Source: Streptomyces olindensis
Lineage (GTDB): Bacteria; Actinomycetota; Actinomycetes; Streptomycetales; Streptomycetaceae
Length of the DNA: 64,000 nucleotides
Assembly: GCA_000696115.1 (NCBI GenBank)
Contig: JJOH01000008.1
Coordinates: forward strand, 1 to 64,000
Direction: 5' to 3'
The translations under genes and the position numbers were made by a program. The notes beneath the pieces were generated by a model. That model was not told the DNA's origin. It made no database searches and saw only the letters and a program-made list of their open reading frames with translations. Shown here in pieces: positions 17,484 through 30,260 of the stretch. The stretch's first letter is position 1. Each line of letters begins with the position of its first letter.

Positions 17484-19298
17484 ATGGGTGAGGTCTTCGC
17501 CGGCCGGTACGAACTGGTCGACCCGATCGGGCGCGGAGGAGTCGGCGCTGTCTGGCGCGCCTGGGATCACCGCCGTCGCCGCTATGTGGCCGCCAAGGTC
17601 CTGCTCCAGAGCGACGCGCACTCGCTGCTGCGCTTCGTCCGCGAACAGGCGCTGCGGATCGATCATCCCCATGTGCTCGCACCCACCAGCTGGGCCGCCG
17701 ACGACGACAAGGTCCTGTTCACCATGGATCTGGTGGCCGGCGGTTCGCTGGTCCATCTCGTCGGGGACTACGGCCCCCTGCCGCCGGCCTTCGTCTGCAC
17801 CCTGCTCGACCAGCTGCTGTCCGGGCTGTCGGCGGTGCACGCTGAGGGCGTCGTGCACCGTGACGTGAAACCCGCGAACGTGCTGCTGGAGGCCACGGGC
17901 ACGGGCCGGCCGCGGCTGCGGCTGTCCGACTTCGGCATCGCGATGCGGCTGGGCGAGCCCCGGCTGACGGAGACCAACCTCGTGGTGGGGACGCCCGGTT
18001 ACCTGGCGCCCGAGCAGATGATGGGTGCCGAGCCGGACTTCCCCGCCGACCTGTTCGCCGTGGGGCTGGTCGCGCTGTACCTGCTGGAGGGTGCCAAGCC
18101 GGACAGCAAGGCGCTGATCCAGTACTTCGCCGAGCACGGGACCCCCGGTGCGCCCAAGGGCATCCCGGAGCCGCTGTGGCAGGTGGTGGCCACGCTGCTC
18201 CAGCCGGACCCGCAGGCGCGGTTCCGTACGGCCACGGGGGCGCGCAAGGCCCTTGCCGCAGCGGCGGAGCTCCTTCCGGAGCCCGGTCCGGACGACGAGC
18301 TGATCGAGATCTTCGACCAACTCGGGCCGCTGCCCGCCGGGTTCGCCCCGGAGGGGCCGTTGGTGAGAGCGCGAGGGCTGGGCTCGGGGGACGAGCCGCC
18401 GGGCGCGGCGTCGGGTACGGAGCGGCCGGGGCGGATGTCAGGCGCGTTGCCGTCCGGCCTGGCGTCGGGGGCGTTGCGGCCGGGGCCGGAGTCGGGAGCG
18501 TTGCCGTCCGGCCCGGTGTCAGGCGGGGGGTGTCCCGGTCCGGCGTCAGGTGTACTGCCGTCCGGCCCGGGGGCGGGCGAGCAGTGGCCCCAGCGGGACG
18601 TCCCGGCTCCGGCAGGCGCGGACTCCTGGCAGCGCGCCGACGCCACCGGCACGAGCGACACCACGGGCGCAGGGGCCCCCACGCCAGGCAGAGAGGCCAA
18701 TACCCCGGGCAGAGGGGACGACACCCCCGGCAAGGGGACGACCGACACTCCGGCCGCAGGGGCGGACACCCCTCCCTCCGGGGCCGTACAGCCCGATCCC
18801 CGCCAGGACACCGACCCTCCGCCGGGGCCGCCCGCCCCGCCAGCCCCATCCGCCACACCTCCGCCGTCCTCCATGTCGGACACCGGCAGCTTCCACCTGC
18901 CGCCTCCGCAGGCCACGGCCACCTCCTCCCCCACCCCCGTGCAACCGCACCACGGCCAGCACCAACCCCAACTCCGAGCCCAGCAGCAGCCCCCCGTCTC
19001 CCCCTACGACCCGACGTACCCGCTGTCCTTGTCCCAGCCGCTCCCGCCGCCCTACCCCGCCGCACAGGGCTACGCCGGTCACCTCTTGCCCCCAGCGGCA
19101 CAGGAGCTCGCCGACGCCACCACGGCCTCGTACACCGCGCAGTCCCCGCAGACTCCGACCCCGCCCAGGACGACTTCGCGACACCGGGCGGAACGGCCGC
19201 GCCGCCACGCCGGCCCGCCGGCCAAGGTGGCGGTGCCGCTTCTGCTGCTCGCCCTGGCCTGTTACGCGGTCGGCTTCTGGGCCCTGAGCCGCATCTGA
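17484..19298 (+). CDS. Tail-anchored Ser/Thr protein kinase with repeat-rich linker
   Basis: 604 aa. N-terminal Hanks kinase (about 8-270) with Gly-Arg-Gly-Gly-Val-Gly, Lys38 and His-Arg-Asp127-Val-Lys. The metal motif is Asp-Phe-Gly and the activation end Gly-Thr-Pro-Gly-Tyr-Leu-Ala-Pro-Glu, so it should be active. The next 300 residues are low-complexity Pro/Gly/Ser/Thr, including six tandem 9-residue repeats (residues 310-363). The last 20 residues are a membrane segment ending Ser-Arg-Ile, so the kinase faces the cytoplasm and has no outer sensor. GGGGGAGG lies upstream of the ATG. Convergent with the next gene. Confidence 0.92.
   Translation: MGEVFAGRYELVDPIGRGGVGAVWRAWDHRRRRYVAAKVLLQSDAHSLLRFVREQALRIDHPHVLAPTSWAADDDKVLFTMDLVAGGSLVHLVGDYGPLPPAFVCTLLDQLLSGLSAVHAEGVVHRDVKPANVLLEATGTGRPRLRLSDFGIAMRLGEPRLTETNLVVGTPGYLAPEQMMGAEPDFPADLFAVGLVALYLLEGAKPDSKALIQYFAEHGTPGAPKGIPEPLWQVVATLLQPDPQARFRTATGARKALAAAAELLPEPGPDDELIEIFDQLGPLPAGFAPEGPLVRARGLGSGDEPPGAASGTERPGRMSGALPSGLASGALRPGPESGALPSGPVSGGGCPGPASGVLPSGPGAGEQWPQRDVPAPAGADSWQRADATGTSDTTGAGAPTPGREANTPGRGDDTPGKGTTDTPAAGADTPPSGAVQPDPRQDTDPPPGPPAPPAPSATPPPSSMSDTGSFHLPPPQATATSSPTPVQPHHGQHQPQLRAQQQPPVSPYDPTYPLSLSQPLPPPYPAAQGYAGHLLPPAAQELADATTASYTAQSPQTPTPPRTTSRHRAERPRRHAGPPAKVAVPLLLLALACYAVGFWALSRI
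18411..18572 (+). repeat. Six tandem 27-bp repeats in the kinase linker
   Basis: Copies start at 18411, 18438, 18465, 18492, 18519 and 18546, each encoding nine residues of the pattern Ser-Gly-(Ala/Val)-Leu-(Pro/Arg)-(Ser/Pro)-Gly-Xaa-Xaa. The fifth copy is the most diverged. The array is in frame and its copy number may vary between strains. Confidence 0.8.
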
Positions 19299-19338
19299 GC
19301 GGATGCGGTCGCGACCCGGGCGCCCGGCGCCGCCCGCC

Positions 19339-20694
19339 CTACGCGGCGGGGCGCCGCCGAGCCACCAGGGTCCACACCCCGAGCCCCACGAGCAGCGCGC
19401 TCCCGGTGCCGATCCCTCCCACGGCCACCGCCCGCATCACGGTGTCGTCGCCGGCGGCCACGCCTTCCGCCGCCGCCTCCCGGTCCTCGTCCGTGACCTC
19501 GAAGACGTCTTTCGGCGCGGACTCCCCCGCGTACGCCGGCCCGGCCTGGGCGGTCCCGTCCACCCGGACGCGCAGGGTCATCGGGAAGGGTCCGTCCCCG
19601 AAGCTGTCGGCGACGCTCTCGGAGAGGTGGGCGACGAGGTAGTAGGAGCCGGCGAAGCGCACGGCGCTGACCTGGCGGGTGACGGCGTAGCGGTTGGCGT
19701 GGTCGACGGGCGGCAGGGGCGGCAGGCTGCCGGACTTCTGGTCGCCGTCGTAGCCGACGCCCACGTCGGCTACGGGTCCGCGTGCGGGGTTGTAGAGGGC
19801 CAGGTCCAGCGCGTCGGGTGTGTAGCCCGTGCCGGTGGAGTCCGAGCTGCCGAGGTCGGCGGTGACGTGGAGCTGTCGGCCCCAGTCGACCGGTACCTCG
19901 TAGAAGAGCGTCTGGCCGGGCCGGATGTCGTCGCGCCAGACGCCCTGGTCCAGGGGGGTCGCCGCGGCGAACCCGGCCCCGCCCCGGCGGCGTTCGGCCT
20001 GCCCCTGGAGGGGCTGGGGCGAGGCGGAGTCCCACGCCTCGGGAGCGCTCGTCGCGCCGGTCTTCGCGGTCGGCGGCTCCGTCGTGGCGACGAGTTCCAG
20101 ATCCCAGGCGTCCGGCGAGGAGCCCTCGCCGTCCGGGTCGACCCGCTCGACGGACACGTAGTACGTGCCGGCCTCCCGGCACAGAGGTTTGGCGGGAGAC
20201 CTCTCGCGCATGCCCCATGCCGCGATCGGGTGCGGACTGCGGGCGGCGCCGAAGCTCGCGGTGTCGACGGAGCAGGAGACGCCCTCGGCGTCCTGCACGG
20301 ACACTTTGATCCCGTCGATGACGGAGACGCTGCTGCCGGGGGAGGGGACGGCGGTGACGGAGACGTACGCGTTCGACACGGCGTCGAGTTGGAGGCTGTA
20401 GTTGACCTTGCCGTTGCTCGGGAGGGAGCTCTTGTAGGGCGTGCCGGGCTTCAGGAGTGGGGCGTCCGCGGTGCTGCGGGCTCCGTCGATGCTCTGGGCG
20501 CCGTCGGCGAAGGCGTACGGGCTCGGCGCCAGTGTCGTGCCGGGGGCTCCGGCGGCGGCCAGGGCGGCCTGGCCGGGTGCCAGGGCGGCCGTCGTTCCCA
20601 GTGCCACCGCCACCGCGCCCAGGCGTACGGCCACCGGCGGGCGGCCGTGCCACGTGCCCGCGCGCCCCCACGCCGTACGACACCGTCCCCTCAC
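19339..20694 (-). CDS. Exported membrane-anchored protein of unknown function
   Basis: 451 aa from GTG 20694, chosen for GAGGGG upstream and a good signal peptide (basic start, hydrophobic core near 20-38, Ala-rich cleavage region near 45). The large outer region looks beta-rich, with two bacterial pre-peptidase-like modules (Tyr-Tyr-Val-Ser-Val and Tyr-Tyr-Leu-Val-Ala-His strands). A C-terminal membrane segment (about 424-444) ends in Arg-Arg-Arg. The topology resembles sortase substrates but there is no LAXTG motif. Function unknown. Convergent with the kinase gene. Confidence 0.75.
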   Translation of the reverse strand: MRGRCRTAWGRAGTWHGRPPVAVRLGAVAVALGTTAALAPGQAALAAAGAPGTTLAPSPYAFADGAQSIDGARSTADAPLLKPGTPYKSSLPSNGKVNYSLQLDAVSNAYVSVTAVPSPGSSVSVIDGIKVSVQDAEGVSCSVDTASFGAARSPHPIAAWGMRERSPAKPLCREAGTYYVSVERVDPDGEGSSPDAWDLELVATTEPPTAKTGATSAPEAWDSASPQPLQGQAERRRGGAGFAAATPLDQGVWRDDIRPGQTLFYEVPVDWGRQLHVTADLGSSDSTGTGYTPDALDLALYNPARGPVADVGVGYDGDQKSGSLPPLPPVDHANRYAVTRQVSAVRFAGSYYLVAHLSESVADSFGDGPFPMTLRVRVDGTAQAGPAYAGESAPKDVFEVTDEDREAAAEGVAAGDDTVMRAVAVGGIGTGSALLVGLGVWTLVARRRPAA

Positions 20695-20787
20695 GCGCCA
20701 CCCCTCACCGTCGACCGCGGAACCGTGCACCGTGCACCGTGGCCCATCCTGCCCCGCCGATGCGGACCGCGGCTGTCCCTTGACACA

Positions 20788-20816
20788 CAAAACCCCGACC
20801 GCGAGGCGGCCGGGGT
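20788..20816 (-). terminator. Intrinsic terminator after the DLW-39 gene
   Basis: An 11-bp stem with one mismatch (20792-20802 with 20806-20816), loop GAG, is followed on the minus strand by TTTTG. It lies 25 bp past the DLW-39 stop. Confidence 0.75.
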
Positions 20817-20840
20817 GTGCTCGGTATGGGGTGTCGTGAC

Positions 20841-20969
20841 TCAGGAACCCGTGGGCACGGAGTCAGTCGCCTCCGTCCACAGATCCTGCTCGGCGCGATC
20901 CGCCTGGATCTGGCGGTACACGAGGAGCCCGCCGATGGCGGCCAGTGCGACCAGGAGAAGCTTCTTCAC
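20841..20969 (-). CDS. DLW-39 family small membrane protein
   Basis: 42 aa. The GTG start is followed by a Lys-Lys-Leu-Leu-Leu membrane segment (about 3-19) and a short polar tail containing Asp-Leu-Trp, the residues for which this actinobacterial family is named. GAGG lies upstream. Function unknown. It has its own promoter (TATAGT) and terminator. The size and motif match the family as I know it. Confidence 0.85.
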   Translation of the reverse strand: MKKLLLVALAAIGGLLVYRQIQADRAEQDLWTEATDSVPTGS

Positions 20970-21307
20970 CGCGCGACCTCGTCTTTCCTTGACGTAGGGG
21001 ACCTCTGGCGCCCGACTATACACACCGACCGATACCGATCGGTGACCTGCGTCGGCCCTCAACTCCCGCCCGGGGAACCCGGATAGAAGCGGAGTTCGCC
21101 GCTCCGATCGGAGGGTGACCACACGCCGACGGACGGTTACTTTGACCGCCCTCCTCCACTCTTCTCACCTTTTCAACCTGCTTGCGCCCATACGGGTGGT
21201 GTTCATCTGAACATCGCCGCGCCACGGGCGTCGGTCCACCACTTCTCGGCCCCCATACACATCATGAGGAAAGTACGCAAATCGCCCAACCCGAAAGTGA
21301 GGGGCCC
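20970..21307. other. Divergent intergenic region, DLW-39 / small secreted protein gene
   Basis: 338 bp without a supported gene. It holds the DLW-39 promoter (21015-21044) and a TGTTCA-TC-TGAACA palindrome (21200-21213) upstream of the plus-strand gene. The plus-strand -35/-10 could not be placed. Confidence 0.5.
21015..21044 (-). promoter_or_regulatory. DLW-39 promoter -10 box and overlapping palindrome
   Basis: On the minus strand a TATAGT -10 box (21015-21020) has no clear -35. In its place lies a 22-bp imperfect palindrome (21023-21044) with CACCGA and TCGGTG arms, which looks like an operator for an activator or repressor. Confidence 0.5.
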
Positions 21308-21691
21308 ATGGCCCGCAACAAGGTCATGAAGCTGTGGACCGCCATCGTCACCGCCTTCCTCGCCCTGTGCACGGCGCTCGGATTCATCACCACGACTGCC
21401 GCCGCGGCGGTACCGCAGGCCGAGCAGAAGCGCAACAGCAACGAGAAGGGCAACGGCATCAGCGTCCCGCAGCAGCGGACGGCGCCGGCGGCACCCCCCT
21501 GGTCCTTCGCCAGGGCCCTGCCTCCCACGATGAAGCAGCGCATCCGCGCCGAGGCCCACGGCAAGTCCCCCCGCTGCCGCCACCGCCCCCTCACGGACAC
21601 GGCGACGCCACCGAGCACCACGTGCACGGACGACGAGGAAGACGCCGACAGCGACACCACGGCGGACCGCCTCATGCCACTCCAGCGCTGA
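21308..21691 (+). CDS. Small secreted protein (DUF6344-like)
   Basis: 127 aa from ATG 21308 (GAGGGG upstream). A classical signal peptide is visible: Lys near the start, a hydrophobic core (about 9-26) and Ala-Ala-Ala-Ala near 27-31. The mature part is about 95 residues, polar and basic, with two Cys and an acidic Asp/Glu stretch near the end. It resembles Streptomyces proteins grouped as DUF6344, by memory of the signal region. Function unknown. A terminator lies 63 bp downstream. Confidence 0.7.
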   Translation: MARNKVMKLWTAIVTAFLALCTALGFITTTAAAAVPQAEQKRNSNEKGNGISVPQQRTAPAAPPWSFARALPPTMKQRIRAEAHGKSPRCRHRPLTDTATPPSTTCTDDEEDADSDTTADRLMPLQR

Positions 21692-21754
21692 ACTCCCGCT
21701 CCCTGGTACGTCCTGGCGATCTTGCGTACACCCCACGACACACCAGTGACCCAG

Positions 21755-21783
21755 AAGGCCCCGACCGCACCGGTCGGGGCCTT
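21755..21783 (+). terminator. Intrinsic terminator after the secreted-protein gene
   Basis: A perfect 13-bp stem, AAGGCCCCGACCG with CGGTCGGGGCCTT, has a CAC loop. It can work in both directions, so it may also have ended the decayed marR gene. Confidence 0.8.
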
Positions 21784-21839
21784 CGCACGCCACCCCTCAC
21801 CCAGCTCGGCCCACAGCTCCGTGAGATTCCGCATCGCCT

Positions 21840-22019
21840 CCGGGCGATCCGACCGGTGGTGAACGGGCCGGACTCGGCGGTCATCAGGTTGAGGCACTGG
21901 ACGTCGGTGGGGTGCAGCTCGAGATGGTCCGCGACCGCCTGGTTGAACATGACGTAGGAGGCCAGGTAGCGGCGGGACTCCTGCTGGAGATCGTCGATCA
22001 ACAAGGGGCCGGCCCTCAT
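21840..22019 (-). pseudogene. MarR-family regulator, N-terminal remnant
   Basis: From ATG 22019 about 60 residues read as the start of a MarR-type regulator: a helical dimer region, then a Thr-Asp-Val-Gln-Cys-Leu-Asn-Leu-Met stretch and the beginning of the wing helix (Gly-Pro-Phe-Thr-Thr-Gly-Arg-Ile-Ala). The match then ends inside the DNA-binding domain. The frame continues to 21672 as basic, unconserved sequence. The recognition helix and C-terminus are missing, so it is probably non-functional. Its 5' end touches a divergent remnant, see next entry. Confidence 0.6.
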
Positions 22020-22317
22020 AACGGTCCTCGGCCCGGCCGTGTTCATGGACAACTACACGGTCGAATGGTCGCTCGAAGGTCTGCGCAAGGGCAGATTCGT
22101 CCTGCCGGTGCCGGCCGACTGCGGCAGGCCGATCGTCTTCGAGCAGCTGCCGATCGCCCGCGTCGAGGCGTTCTCGACGGACCTTGCCGCGATGTTCCGC
22201 TACTTCACCGAGGTCGGCCTCGACATCGACGTGAACGCCCTACGACGCGACTTCCCGGAGATCGGCTGGCAGCGCTTCGCCACCTGGGCGGCCGAGCGCA
22301 CCTGGTCGGTCGACTGA
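22012..22317 (+). pseudogene. NmrA-like NAD(P)-binding protein, C-terminal remnant
   Basis: The plus-strand frame reads through 22012-22317 with strong codon bias. It begins in the middle of an NmrA/SDR-type protein (Thr-Val-Leu-Gly-Pro-Ala-Val-Phe-Met-Asp-Asn). It then jumps, near Pro-Ala-Asp-Cys-Gly-Arg-Pro, to the C-terminal region (Phe-Glu-Gln-Leu-Pro, Asp-Leu-Ala-Ala-Met-Phe-Arg-Tyr-Phe, Phe-Ala-Thr-Trp). The Rossmann Gly-rich motif is absent and an internal block seems deleted. A 91-residue product from ATG 22045 could still be made but has no ribosome site. Confidence 0.55.
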
Positions 22318-22396
22318 CCACCCCGTCGGTGCGTTCTCCCCAGGGCACGGCCTCTCCCAGGTCCCGCAAGGAACCTGCGGACGTACCGCACCAAAA

Positions 22397-22421
22397 ACCC
22401 CCGGCCCTGTGGACCGGGGGT
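22397..22421 (-). terminator. Intrinsic terminator after tRNA-Ile
   Basis: ACCCCCGGCCC pairs with GGACCGGGGGT (one mismatch, loop TGT) and is followed on the minus strand by TTTTT. It lies just past the 3' end of tRNA-Ile. Confidence 0.85.
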
Positions 22422-22429
22422 CTTCGTGC

Positions 22430-22506
22430 TGGTGGGGCTAACAGGATTTGAACCTGTGGCCTCATCCTTATCAGGGATGCGCTCTAACCAACTGAGCTAT
22501 AGCCCC
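22430..22506 (-). tRNA. tRNA-Ile (anticodon GAU)
   Basis: 74-nt cloverleaf plus encoded CCA (22430-22432). Acceptor GGGGCTA pairs with TAGCCCC. The D arm TAGCTCAGTTGG, anticodon loop CTGATAA and T arm GGTTCAAATCC are clear. Unlike the tRNA-Ala in this window, the 3' CCA is genomic. Confidence 0.97.
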
Positions 22507-22628
22507 GCCGCGCTCTGCGGTGTGTGTCCCGCGCGCTGACTCCTGAAGATTAGCGCACGACATGGGCAGTCCCAAAATCGGTTGTCGGAGCACCGTCAGC
22601 GGGACACCCGCTGCACGTCGGAGGGACG

Positions 22629-23450
22629 TCACTCGTCCTCGGCGAGCGTCAGCTCCACACCGCCCACGAACCCCGCGGAGAGGTTGTAGATGAACGCGCC
22701 GAGCGTCGCGAGGGCCGTCGCCAGGACGACGTCGATGACCGCGATGATCGACGTGAACATCAGGACGTTGGGCAGCGACAGGAAGGCCTGCAGGTCGAAG
22801 CCGTTGGACTCGTTCGAGCCGGTCGCCTCGGAGATCGTGCCGCCGACCGTGGAGAAGACGCCCATGGCGTCCATGACCATCCACAGCACGGCCGCCGCGA
22901 CGATCGTGCAGATGCCCAGCGCGATGGAGAGCAGGAAGCTGACCTTCATCACCGACCACGGGTCGGCCTTCGCCACCCGCAGCCGCGCCTTGCGGACCCG
23001 GGGCGTGGTCCGCGCCCCCGTGCGCGGACGCCGTACGGCAGCCGCGGCGGCACCGGGAGCCGCCCCCTGCTGCGCCGGGTAGGCCTGCGGCGGGTGGTAC
23101 GGCCCGGCCGGCTGCTGCGTCTGCCGCTCCCCCGGGAGCGGGGAGGCCGCGGCGGCTCCCTGCTCCTCCGCGGCCGGCTGGGCCTGCGGCTGCGGCTGTG
23201 GCTGGGCGGCGGACGCCGCCGGGGCCGCGCCGCCCTTGTGCTGCTGTGTCTGCGGACCTCGGGTGTCCGTCACGCTTCCCCCCTGGGATTCCTGCGCGTC
23301 AGGCGAGGGCTTGTCCTTGGTCGGGGACTTGATCGCCTTCAGGTTGGTCGTGTGCGGGTCCGCCGCACGCGCGGCGGAGCCACGGCCGCCGTCGTCCGTG
23401 TCCGTACCCGTCGAGGTACCGCTCGGTCCGGCGCCCGTGGCTCCGCTCAC
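22629..23450 (-). CDS. DUF3566 membrane protein
   Basis: 273 aa. A long Gln/Pro/Ala-rich, probably disordered N-terminus (about 1-150) is followed by a DUF3566 domain (about 160-265). The domain has the conserved Ala-Asp-Pro-Trp-Ser-Val-Met-Lys start and two membrane segments. The gene downstream of gyrA in actinobacteria nearly always encodes this family; its function is unknown. GTG start with GAGGAG upstream, 19 bp after the gyrA stop, so probably the last gene of a gyrB-gyrA transcript. Confidence 0.9.
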   Translation of the reverse strand: MSGATGAGPSGTSTGTDTDDGGRGSAARAADPHTTNLKAIKSPTKDKPSPDAQESQGGSVTDTRGPQTQQHKGGAAPAASAAQPQPQPQAQPAAEEQGAAAASPLPGERQTQQPAGPYHPPQAYPAQQGAAPGAAAAAVRRPRTGARTTPRVRKARLRVAKADPWSVMKVSFLLSIALGICTIVAAAVLWMVMDAMGVFSTVGGTISEATGSNESNGFDLQAFLSLPNVLMFTSIIAVIDVVLATALATLGAFIYNLSAGFVGGVELTLAEDE

Positions 23451-23469
23451 GCTGACTCACTCCTCGTGC

Positions 23470-26064
<2,595 letters not shown>

Positions 26065-26106
26065 TGCTGGTGAAGGTCCTTCCTGGTGCGGTCAGCTGAG
26101 ACCGAC

Positions 26107-28554
<2,448 letters not shown>

Positions 28555-29106
28555 TCACCTGTAGGTGTCGCCAGGACCACTGCTGCCGGGGGCACGCAGG
28601 GGGCCGTAGCGGCGCGTGGGACCACTGGGTCCCATGACCTTGATCTGCCGCACGGCGCCGTGGCCCAGGTCCTCGTTGAGACGGGCGACGAGGGTCGGGG
28701 CGAGGAGCCGGAGGTTCGTCGCCCAGGCCGTCGAGTCGCAGCGCACGGTCAGCACACGCTCGTCCTCGTCGTACCTCTCCGGCACACAGTGCTTGGCCAC
28801 GTCCTCCCCGACGATCTGCGGCCAGCGGCCCATCACCCCGCCCACCGCGGCCGGGGCCTCCCAGCCGCGCTCGGTGATCAGCCGGTTGATCGCGGCGCCG
28901 AGCGCCATGGGGTCGCGGCCGTCGGCGCGCGCGCCGGAGCGCAGTCCGCCACCGCGGCGCGCCTGCTTCTTCTGCTGCGCCGCGTCCCCACGCGCGCGTG
29001 CGGCCTCCTTCGCCGCGCGGAGCGCCACGCGCGCGAGATCCACCCCGGACGGCTCGGGGGCCTTCCTCGGTTCCTCGGGGGTCTTCTTCGGTTCCTGTGG
29101 ACTCAT
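28555..29106 (-). CDS. dciA: DciA family protein (DUF721), helicase-loading factor
   Basis: 183 aa. A basic, Ala/Arg-rich N-terminus (about 15-55) is followed by a DUF721 domain (about 65-165). The domain contains Trp-Pro-Gln-Ile-Val-Gly, His-Cys-Val-Pro-Glu and [11 protein letters not shown]. DciA loads the replicative helicase DnaB in bacteria without DnaC. The ATG overlaps the recF stop (ATGA), so the two are translationally coupled. Called by many annotations a hypothetical protein between recF and gyrB. Confidence 0.88.
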   Translation of the reverse strand: MSPQEPKKTPEEPRKAPEPSGVDLARVALRAAKEAARARGDAAQQKKQARRGGGLRSGARADGRDPMALGAAINRLITERGWEAPAAVGGVMGRWPQIVGEDVAKHCVPERYDEDERVLTVRCDSTAWATNLRLLAPTLVARLNEDLGHGAVRQIKVMGPSGPTRRYGPLRAPGSSGPGDTYR

Positions 29107-30224
29107 ACGCGCTCCACCGTCCCCTCGGACACGGTGAACCGCGCCCCGGACAGCACATGCGGTACGTCGTCGTCGACCGCGGCGGTCACCAGGACCTGCT
29201 CACCGGGCGCGACCAGCTCGGCGAGGCGCTCACGGCGCCGGGTGTCCAGCTCGGCGAAGACGTCGTCGAGCACCAGCACGGGCTCATTGCCCTCGGCCCT
29301 AAGCAGGTCGTACGAGGCCAGGCGCAGCGCCAGCGCGTACGACCAGGACTCACCGTGGGAAGCGTAGCCCTTGGCGGGCAGCTGGCCGAGCTTCAGCTGG
29401 AGGTCGTCACGGTGCGGGCCGACCAGCGTGACGCCCCGCTCGATCTCCTGCTTGCGGGCCTCGGCGAGCGCGGCCATCAGCTGCTCGAACAGGTCCTCGC
29501 GCGTGTGCGCCTCACCCGGCGCGGACGGCTTGTACTCCAGCGCGATCGGGCCGCCGCCGGGCGCGAGCTGCTCGTACGCCTTGTCGGCCAGTGGCTGGAT
29601 CGTGGCGATCAGATCCAGCCGCTGGGCGAGCAGCTCGGCGCCGGCGCGCGCGAGGTGCTGGTCCCACACGTCGAGCGTGGACATGTCCATGCCGCGGCCG
29701 CCGTGCCGCCGGGCCAGCGCGGCCGACTTCAGCAAGGTGTTGCGCTGCTTGAGGACCCGGTCGTAGTCGGACCGGACCCCGGCCATACGCGGAGAGCGGG
29801 CGGTGATCAGCTCGTCGAGGAAGCGGCGCCGCTCCCCGGGATCGCCCTTGACCAGGGCGAGATCCTCCGGCGCGAACAGCACGGTCCGTACGATCCCCAG
29901 CACATCACGCGGCCTGACCTGCGAGGACCTGTTGATCCGGGCCCGGTTGGCGCGCCCCGGGTTCAGCTCCAGCTCGACCAGCTGCTGCCGCTCGCCCTGC
30001 CTCACCTGGGCTCGGATGATCGCGCGCTCGGCGCCCATGCGGACCAGAGGGGCGTCGGAGGAGACCCGGTGGCTGCCGAGGGTGGCGAGATAGCCGACGG
30101 CCTCGACGAGGTTGGTCTTGCCCTGCCCGTTCGGCCCGACGAAGGCCGTCACCCCCGGGTCGAGCGGGACCTCGACCCGGGGATAGGAGCGGAAGTCGGC
30201 CAGCGACAGATGCGTGACGTGCAT
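29103..30224 (-). CDS. recF: DNA replication and repair protein RecF
   Basis: 373 aa SMC-like ATPase. Walker A is Gly-Pro-Asn-Gly-Gln-Gly-Lys-Thr-Asn near 30; the signature and Walker B ([11 protein letters not shown]) lie near the C-terminus. It binds gapped DNA and helps load RecA. Standard place in the dnaA-dnaN-recF-gyr cluster, here separated from dnaN by gnd as in other Streptomyces. 36 bp after the gnd stop. Confidence 0.97.
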   Translation of the reverse strand: MHVTHLSLADFRSYPRVEVPLDPGVTAFVGPNGQGKTNLVEAVGYLATLGSHRVSSDAPLVRMGAERAIIRAQVRQGERQQLVELELNPGRANRARINRSSQVRPRDVLGIVRTVLFAPEDLALVKGDPGERRRFLDELITARSPRMAGVRSDYDRVLKQRNTLLKSAALARRHGGRGMDMSTLDVWDQHLARAGAELLAQRLDLIATIQPLADKAYEQLAPGGGPIALEYKPSAPGEAHTREDLFEQLMAALAEARKQEIERGVTLVGPHRDDLQLKLGQLPAKGYASHGESWSYALALRLASYDLLRAEGNEPVLVLDDVFAELDTRRRERLAELVAPGEQVLVTAAVDDDVPHVLSGARFTVSEGTVERV

Positions 30225-30260
30225 GGTCGTTTCGCCGACCTCCCAGGACCTCGGTGGTGC

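Noticed and set aside
21262-21897. Minus-strand frame overlapping the small secreted protein gene
   Set aside because: It reads through the terminator and lies antisense to a gene with a clear signal peptide; no motif.
22430-22506. tRNA-Ile as the attachment site of an integrated element, because gene remnants lie nearby
   Set aside because: No integrase, no direct repeat of the tRNA 3' end, and the remnants look like local deletions.
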